From positions 2,808,501 to 2,872,500 of the forward strand of contig NZ_CP019388.1 in assembly GCF_001971725.1 (NCBI RefSeq): a stretch of DNA of 64,000 bases, written 5' to 3'. Under the pieces are notes generated by a model that saw nothing but the letters and a program-made list of their open reading frames with translations, did no database searches and was not told the origin of the DNA. This DNA is from Winogradskyella sp. J14-2 (GTDB lineage: Bacteria > Bacteroidota > Bacteroidia > Flavobacteriales > Flavobacteriaceae). Position numbers and translations under genes: made by a program. How positions within the stretch are numbered: the stretch's first letter is position 1; each line of letters begins with the position of its first letter. Positions 59,677 through 64,000 of the stretch are shown one piece after another.

Positions 59677-60231
59677 TTACTGCTCTCTTTTGTGCATTGA
59701 TCTAAAAGGTTCACCTTCTACCTTAGACTTTTTCTTTTTTTCTTGTAGAATATCTATATTATCGCATCCATTTTCTTTAAAATTTTTAAAATTTACAGAA
59801 ACGTAAATATCTTGTCCTTCTTTTCTAGGTAAATTAGCAACTGTTTTATGCTCAAGAATTAGGTCGTTCTCTCCATAAACTATTTTTCCGTGACCGTTAC
59901 ATACATATTTTAAAGTATCTACATCTTTTTTTATAAAATTTAAATTAGAGCCTTTAGGTATTGGAACACTAAAATGAGCTATGCCAGTAATTGTGTTGTA
60001 TTTATTTTTACTTGTTATAGCGGCACTATCTTTACAAAATTCAAACATCGGCGGAATCCTTTCATTGAAACTAAAAGGTGTATCTAGATGGCCTTCGATT
60101 TCTTGTAGCTCTGCCTCACAACTCTCTTTGTTTTGATCTTGGTTGTTGCTTTTAGATGTTAATTCGTCACAATTAAATTGTAAAATTAATAAGAAAGCTA
60201 CTAAACTGAATTTAATAAATTTGATATTCAT
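59677..60231 (-). CDS. Lipoprotein encoded with the two-component system
   Basis: 184 residues, not recognised. Lipobox LILQFNCDEL near residue 20, then a polar protein with Lys/Glu-rich ends (KSNNQDQNKESCEAELQEIE) and a central strand-rich segment with IPPMFEFCKDSAAITSKNKY, VCNGHGKIVYGENDLILEHK. It ends SKVEGEPFRSMHKREQ. Because its stop directly precedes the kinase start in frame, it is probably the first gene of the operon and could be an input component for the TPR kinase, an inference. Confidence 0.72.
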   Translation of the reverse strand: MNIKFIKFSLVAFLLILQFNCDELTSKSNNQDQNKESCEAELQEIEGHLDTPFSFNERIPPMFEFCKDSAAITSKNKYNTITGIAHFSVPIPKGSNLNFIKKDVDTLKYVCNGHGKIVYGENDLILEHKTVANLPRKEGQDIYVSVNFKNFKENGCDNIDILQEKKKKSKVEGEPFRSMHKREQ

Positions 60232-60357
60232 AATTTTGGCATTTTACGGTTAATTTCAATACAAAGATGCAGCGCAGGAAGACACCAAAACATACCCATT
60301 AACAGGTATATTTCTGTCAATAAGTTATAAAATAAATATCAAATAATAAGAAAGTCA

Positions 60358-60369
60358 GGTCGTACGACC
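60358..60369. promoter_or_regulatory. Perfect 12-bp palindrome ggtcgtacgacc
   Basis: Lies about 130 bases before the lipoprotein-kinase-regulator operon, in a gap of 150 bases shared with the end of the 60382 gene. Candidate regulator site; no second copy in the window. Confidence 0.35.
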
Positions 60370-60381
60370 CAAAAAACGTGG

Positions 60382-60567
60382 TTATGTTAATAGAAACTTC
60401 ACAGCAGCAATCATGCCAATAAACCCAATAAATGCAATAAGAATCCAAACAGTGCCTTTGTAATAGGCTTTATGGATTTTTAAATCTTTACGATATTGGT
60501 AAGCTACAGCAATAACAAAAGCTATAAAAAATAATATCCCAAAAATCAGTTGACCTGTAGTAAACAT
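60382..60567 (-). CDS. Small two-helix membrane protein
   Basis: 61 residues from ATG 60567 (MFTTGQLIFGILFFIAFVIA); an in-frame ATG 18 bases earlier adds six residues. It has two transmembrane helices separated by a basic loop (YQYRKDLKIHKAYYKG) and a second helix VWILIAFIGFIGMIAAVKFL. Such short genes are common across Flavobacteriaceae; the function is unknown. It stands alone, divergent from the MazG-like gene. Confidence 0.68.
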   Translation of the reverse strand: MFTTGQLIFGILFFIAFVIAVAYQYRKDLKIHKAYYKGTVWILIAFIGFIGMIAAVKFLLT

Positions 60568-60677
60568 TAGCGTATTTTTATGCAAAAATAATTAAAATTA
60601 GAGCGAAATCACTAAAAAAAGACATCCTCTAAACATTATTTACGAAAAAATATTAACCTTGGTTTTTAACTAACATT

Positions 60678-61064
60678 ATGCAAGATAAAATTAATGCCGT
60701 AAAAGCATTTCATACCGCTTTTAAAATAGGACACAGAGAAACACCGAAAGCTGATTTAGGAATAGAAAAGAACATGCTGCGCTATAAGCTTATGCGCGAA
60801 GAAAACGAAGAATATCTCGAAGCTGCTAATGATAATGATTTGGTAGAAGTTGCAGATGCGCTAGGCGATATGCTTTATATTCTTTGTGGTACAATTATAG
60901 AGCATGGACTACAGTATAAGATAGAAGAAGTTTTTGAAGAAATTCAACGTAGTAACATGAGTAAACTAGGTGAGGATGGAGAGCCAATTTATAGAGAAGA
61001 TGGTAAAGTTCTTAAGGGACCTAATTACTTTAAACCAAATATTAAAGAGATTTTGGAGTCGTAA
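60678..61064 (+). CDS. MazG-like nucleoside triphosphate pyrophosphohydrolase
   Basis: 128 residues, an all-alpha NTP-PPase. Acidic metal-binding motifs: YKLMREENEEYLEAANDNDL (E-x-x-E-E) and VEVADALGDMLYILCGTIIE (D-x-x-x-D), as in phosphoribosyl-ATP pyrophosphohydrolase/MazG relatives. It begins KAFHTAFKIGHRETPKADLG, resembling the phage-type and HisE-like single-domain group. The C-terminal YREDGKVLKGPNYFKPNIKE is distinctive of this subgroup. It probably removes pyrophosphate from non-canonical or excess NTPs. Convergent with ilvE. Confidence 0.88.
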   Translation: MQDKINAVKAFHTAFKIGHRETPKADLGIEKNMLRYKLMREENEEYLEAANDNDLVEVADALGDMLYILCGTIIEHGLQYKIEEVFEEIQRSNMSKLGEDGEPIYREDGKVLKGPNYFKPNIKEILES

Positions 61065-61093
61065 AAAAAGCAGCCAATCGGCTGCTTTTTTAA
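61063..61093. terminator. Bidirectional terminator between MazG-like gene and ilvE
   Basis: aaaagcagcc-aatc-ggctgctttt perfect stem with A- and T-runs on both sides. Confidence 0.85.
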
Positions 61094-62164
61094 TTATTTT
61101 ACTTCGTGTTTCCAATCATGTTTATCTTCCGATAAATTATGTTGAATGCTTGTGAGTGTCTTTTTAAATAGCGCAGCATATGAATCTTCTAACTGTGGAA
61201 TTTCAAAAATATCCTCAGCATGCTCAAATGCAGAAACAGGACTTATAACTGCCGCAGTACCAGCACCAAATATTTCTTTTAGGCTTCCATTTACAGCGGC
61301 TTCTTTAATTTCCTCAACACTTACAGGTCTTACTTCACATTCAATGCCTAAATCCTCAGCAAGTTGTATGACGCTTTTTCTCGTTACACCATCCAAAATT
61401 CTGTCACTAGTAGGTGCTGTAATCAATTTATCACCAACTCTAAAGAATATATTCATCGTACCAGCTTCTTCTAAATACTTATGAGTAGAAGCATCAGTCC
61501 AAATAATTTGATCAAACCCTTTTTTCTGAGCCAAACCAGTTGGGTAGAATTGAGCAGCATAGTTACCGGCTGCTTTTGCAAATCCTACACCACCATCTGC
61601 GGATCTACTATATTTTTCAGCAAACAAAACCCGAACAGGTTTGTTGTAATAAGCCTTTGCTGGCGAACAAATAATCATAAAACGATACGTTGCTGCGGGT
61701 GAAGCCGAAATAGCTGGCTCAGTAGCAATGACAAAAGGTCTAACATATAATGAGTTGCCTAATCCTGGTTTTATCCAGTCGCTTTCCATTTTCAATAAGG
61801 TTTCTAAACCGTTAAAGAAGTAATTTTCTGGAAATTCAGGTATAGCGAGTCTGGAAGCAGATTTATTTATTCTATGGAAATTTTGATCAGGTCTAAACAA
61901 AAATATTTTACCATCTTCATCTTTATAAGCTTTCATACCTTCAAAAACGGCTTGCCCATAATGAAACACACGAGCAGAAGGTTCTATCGTCATTGGTTGG
62001 TAAGGCATAATCTTTGGAGTTTGCCATTGACCATCTTCAAAATCGCAAACAAACATGTGATCTGTAAATACACGTCCAAATGTTAAATTATCAAAATCAA
62101 CACTACTGATTTTAGAATTTTCTGACTTTACTACAACGATTTCGTTAGGGTTAGTTTCTACCAT
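61094..62164 (-). CDS. ilvE: Branched-chain amino-acid aminotransferase
   Basis: 356 residues, PLP fold type IV, cytosolic. It transfers amino groups between Leu/Ile/Val and 2-oxoglutarate in synthesis and breakdown of branched-chain amino acids. Motifs: FHYGQAVFEGMKAY with the conserved active-site Tyr, SRLAIPEFPENYFFNGLETL, and the PLP lysine region KAAGNYAAQFYPTGLAQKKG; phosphate-binding and substrate residues lie in YLEEAGTMNIFF and TSDRILDGVTRKSVIQLA. The length fits the long bacterial-eukaryotic subfamily. A TACTTTTG box lies 24 bases upstream. Confidence 0.95.
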   Translation of the reverse strand: MVETNPNEIVVVKSENSKISSVDFDNLTFGRVFTDHMFVCDFEDGQWQTPKIMPYQPMTIEPSARVFHYGQAVFEGMKAYKDEDGKIFLFRPDQNFHRINKSASRLAIPEFPENYFFNGLETLLKMESDWIKPGLGNSLYVRPFVIATEPAISASPAATYRFMIICSPAKAYYNKPVRVLFAEKYSRSADGGVGFAKAAGNYAAQFYPTGLAQKKGFDQIIWTDASTHKYLEEAGTMNIFFRVGDKLITAPTSDRILDGVTRKSVIQLAEDLGIECEVRPVSVEEIKEAAVNGSLKEIFGAGTAAVISPVSAFEHAEDIFEIPQLEDSYAALFKKTLTSIQHNLSEDKHDWKHEVK

Positions 62165-62187
62165 TTAAGAGGTGTTTTAAATTTGTG

Positions 62188-62195
62188 CAAAAGTA
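62188..62195 (-). promoter_or_regulatory. ilvE: Candidate -7 box (TACTTTTG) for ilvE
   Basis: On the minus strand TACTTTTG fits TAnnTTTG, 24 bases before the ATG. Confidence 0.45.
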
Positions 62196-62240
62196 CAAAA
62201 TGATTGTGGTTAATAAAAGGTAATATTATCTTAAAATTCG

Positions 62241-62248
62241 TAATTTTG
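62241..62248 (+). promoter_or_regulatory. Candidate -7 box (TAATTTTG) for DUF4920 gene
   Basis: TAATTTTG fits TAnnTTTG, 36 bases before the ATG at 62284. Confidence 0.45.
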
Positions 62249-62283
62249 TAGTTCTATCGTAATCAATATTAAACAAATTAATA

Positions 62284-62787
62284 ATGAAAAAATTAGTTAT
62301 AATCTTAGCAATGGGCTTAGCCATTGTGTCTTGTAAAAACAATAAAGAAGTCACTGAAAACAAGGAGGAAGACATAAAAGAAGAGATCGCTTATGCCTCT
62401 TTCGGAATGGAAATAAATGATGCAGATGCGTTATCATCAGATCGTATGATGGAACATTATAAAGGCTTAAAAGCAGGTGATACCATCAATGCTAAAATGA
62501 CAGGAAAAATCAACGAAGTGTGCTCTAAAAAAGGCTGTTGGATGACTTTAGACATGGGTAACGACAAAGAAGTTATGGTACGTTTTAAAGATTACGGTTT
62601 CTTTATGCCTTTAAATGCTGAAGGTGAAGTTGTTGTAAACGGAAAAGCCTTTGTTGAAGAAACTTCTGTAGACGAATTAAGACACTACGCAGAAGATGCA
62701 GGTAAATCTGAAGAGGAAATTGCTGCCATCACTGACCCTAAATTCGAATACAAGTTCTTAGCTGATGGAGTTCTTCTTAAACAATAA
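62284..62787 (+). CDS. DUF4920 lipoprotein
   Basis: 167 residues. Lipobox in GLAIVSCKNNKEVTE (Cys at 17). The mature part has the DUF4920 core: YASFGMEINDADALSSDRMM, INEVCSKKGCWMTLDMGNDK, VMVRFKDYGFFMPLNAEGEV and ELRHYAEDAGKSEEEIAAIT, an OB-like beta-barrel with a C-x-x-x-x-C-W pair that could bind metal or form a disulfide. Its last 23 bases overlap the start of the CxxCH lipoprotein gene in another frame, so the two are coupled. Confidence 0.9.
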   Translation: MKKLVIILAMGLAIVSCKNNKEVTENKEEDIKEEIAYASFGMEINDADALSSDRMMEHYKGLKAGDTINAKMTGKINEVCSKKGCWMTLDMGNDKEVMVRFKDYGFFMPLNAEGEVVVNGKAFVEETSVDELRHYAEDAGKSEEEIAAITDPKFEYKFLADGVLLKQ

Positions 62788-63220
62788 GATTCTTGCTTTT
62801 GCAGTAGTGTTGCTCTTATGTTTTAATTGTAAGAATGAAACTGAGCCAAAACCTGCTGAGAAAAAGGAAAAGCCAGAGTTAATTATGTATCAGCCGTCTG
62901 AGATGGCAAATCTTATGAATGGTATGTATGCCTATAATTTGCAAATAAAACAGCAGATTATCAACGGTGAAACACCTGTCTCTATGCCTTTAGATCTTAT
63001 GAAACTCCATTCCGCAGAAATGAGTAATGGTCATGGAAGAACAGCAGTTTGGAATAGTAAGGTAGATGGTTTTATAACCGCCCAGCAAATGGTTGTAGAT
63101 ACCTTGTCTAATATTGAATTAAAGGAGCGTTATAATACAGCTATTAATAATTGTTTGGCGTGTCATAAAACCGAATGTACAGGACCAATTCCAAAGATTA
63201 GAAAACTTTTAATTCAGTAA
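62765..63220 (+). CDS. Lipoprotein with single CxxCH heme-c motif
   Basis: 151 residues. A lipobox lies in AFAVVLLLCFNCKNETEPKP (Cys near 22). Near the C-terminus NNCLACHKTECTGPIPKIRK holds one CxxCH heme-attachment motif; the His supplies one heme ligand, and the distal Met could be one of several in MANLMNGMYAY. The segment SMPLDLMKLHSAEMSNGHGR is helical. The layout is like a small cytochrome c or a class III cyt c' analogue, probably periplasmic. It overlaps the DUF4920 gene by 23 bases and is separated from mnmD by nothing but its own stop codon. Confidence 0.78.
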   Translation: MEFFLNNKILAFAVVLLLCFNCKNETEPKPAEKKEKPELIMYQPSEMANLMNGMYAYNLQIKQQIINGETPVSMPLDLMKLHSAEMSNGHGRTAVWNSKVDGFITAQQMVVDTLSNIELKERYNTAINNCLACHKTECTGPIPKIRKLLIQ

Positions 63221-63919
63221 TTGAAGCGAAAAATAATAACCACGTCAGATGGTTCTAAAACCATTCAGATAGAAGATTGGAATGAGCAATACCATTCCAT
63301 TCATGGTGCTATACAAGAAGCAAACCATGTGTTTATAAAACATGGTTTGCTTTTTTATTTTCAATCTTGTAATCCTGAACTTGATTCAGAATCTCACCCA
63401 ATCAACATTTTAGAAATAGGCTTTGGTACAGGTCTCAATGCCTTTCTAACCTTTTTAAAAGCTGAAGAACTTCAGCAATCCATAAACTATGTTGGAGCTG
63501 AAGCCTATCCTGTAAAAAATGAAGAAATCCAACAACTGAATTATGTTGAATTAATTTCTAAACAGCATGAAACTGAATTTGAAAAAATGCATACGATTCC
63601 TTGGGAAGAGCAACACAATATAAGTCTAACTTTCAAGCTCGAAAAGCAAGAAAAATTCTTCAAGGATATCACTGATGAAAACAGGTTCGACATCATTTAT
63701 TTTGATGCCTTTGGTGCACGCGTACAACCAGAACTTTGGACGGAAGACATCTTTAAGATTATGTATAAAGCCTTAAAAGACAATGGTGTTTTGGTTACTT
63801 ATTCGGCCAAAGGAAGCGTAAGACGTGCTATGCAAGCAGTTGGTTTTACAGTTGAGCGACTTCCTGGTCCACCTGGTAAGAGGGAAATGTTACGAGCGCG
63901 TAAGCATTGGATGAAGTAA
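63221..63919 (+). CDS. mnmD: tRNA (mnm5s2U34)-methyltransferase MnmD
   Basis: 232 residues from a TTG directly after the upstream stop, in the same frame; no ATG exists before the SAM motif, so TTG is forced. Motifs: IITTSDGSKTIQIEDWNEQY with HSIHGAIQEANHVFI, SAM-binding NILEIGFGTGLNAFLT and IIYFDAFGARVQPELWTEDI, and the C-terminal GPPGKREMLRA. It corresponds to the methyltransferase half of bifunctional MnmC (final methylation of U34 wobble side chain) without the FAD domain, as usual outside gammaproteobacteria. Confidence 0.92.
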   Translation: MKRKIITTSDGSKTIQIEDWNEQYHSIHGAIQEANHVFIKHGLLFYFQSCNPELDSESHPINILEIGFGTGLNAFLTFLKAEELQQSINYVGAEAYPVKNEEIQQLNYVELISKQHETEFEKMHTIPWEEQHNISLTFKLEKQEKFFKDITDENRFDIIYFDAFGARVQPELWTEDIFKIMYKALKDNGVLVTYSAKGSVRRAMQAVGFTVERLPGPPGKREMLRARKHWMK

Positions 63920-64000
63920 ATTGAGTCAAATGATTTTTTTGAAAAAGAGCTTTTAGCATTCGGCGAAGTGCAACGAGCCAAATGTTTATTAGTAACATTC
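63920..64000. other. Window-edge intergenic sequence with a repeat-like hairpin
   Basis: 81 bases. cattcggc and gccaaatg flank gaagtgcaacga, a small imperfect hairpin of the flavobacterial intergenic type; gtaacattc at the edge may start a mirror copy. No gene start is visible. Confidence 0.35.

Noticed and set aside
1..64000. CRISPR array, prophage, insertion sequence or integron
   Set aside because: No regularly spaced direct repeats, transposase, integrase or phage structural genes were seen; repeats here are short hairpin families.

Overview
The window looks like chromosomal DNA of a marine-type member of the Flavobacteriaceae (Bacteroidota). The evidence is the low G+C content, promoter-like TAnnTTTG boxes, weak ribosome-binding sites, secreted proteins ending in type IX secretion (T9SS) sorting domains, and typical family gene neighbourhoods (folP-cdaA; DUF1599-DoxX-permease-tpiA-prmA-clpS). 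No plasmid, phage, transposase or CRISPR signature was seen. Almost all of it is ordinary core and secretome DNA, so function is assigned by family recognition from motifs, not by database search.

Layout. 1-3.9 kb: a minus-strand run of folP, a lipoprotein, the diadenylate cyclase cdaA and two tandem zinc-ribbon/membrane paralogues (the last cut by the window edge). 4.0-9.3 kb: a plus-strand run of DUF1599, a four-helix-bundle gene enclosed in 31-bp inverted repeats, a DoxX-like membrane protein, an orphan ABC permease, tpiA, prmA and clpS. 9.3-13.0 kb: a minus-strand sulfur module (Crp/Fnr regulator, two YeeE/YedE half transporters, persulfide dioxygenase-rhodanese fusion, DUF2892 and HMA-like proteins). 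13.1 kb: tRNA-Arg(ACG). 13.2-17.5 kb: PPOX protein, a duplicated-domain lipoprotein, a small unlabelled gene and a T9SS endonuclease I. 17.8-20.3 kb: a BlaR/BlaI-like pair with a doubled palindromic operator. 20.4-28.3 kb: Na/Ca antiporter, two divergent glutamine synthetases, a tiny secreted peptide, a beta-barrel protein, purM and DUF3078. 28.3-29.6 kb: an ABC ATPase with two very small paralogous membrane proteins. 29.7-37.2 kb: prfA, a signal peptidase-like protein, pyrF, a BtuF-like protein, a gene remnant, DUF4197, a TlpA-like protein and an OmpA-family protein. 37.6-41.0 kb: a fused cobalamin-dependent mutase (IcmF-type) that carries dispersed DNA repeats in frame. 41.3-49.3 kb: regulators, a YpdA-type reductase, an MFS transporter with a candidate small RNA or leader, DUF1684, CrcB and dipeptidyl-peptidase III. 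49.4-60.2 kb: three large or repetitive exported proteins between an orphan LuxR-type regulator and a lipoprotein-histidine kinase-response regulator operon. 60.4-64 kb: a MazG-like hydrolase, ilvE, DUF4920, a CxxCH lipoprotein and mnmD.

The points most worth a second look are: the inverted-repeat-bounded four-helix-bundle gene; the mutase with in-frame copies of intergenic repeat families; the ABC ATPase with miniature membrane partners; the double BlaI-type operator; a nested inverted-repeat element at 17.5 kb; a cUUCGg-hairpin transcript candidate ahead of the MFS gene; and several gene junctions where only a stop codon separates two same-frame genes, two of them with TTG starts. Nothing here is clearly a complete new defence or metabolic system. 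Coordinates of short sites were counted by eye and may be off by one or two bases.
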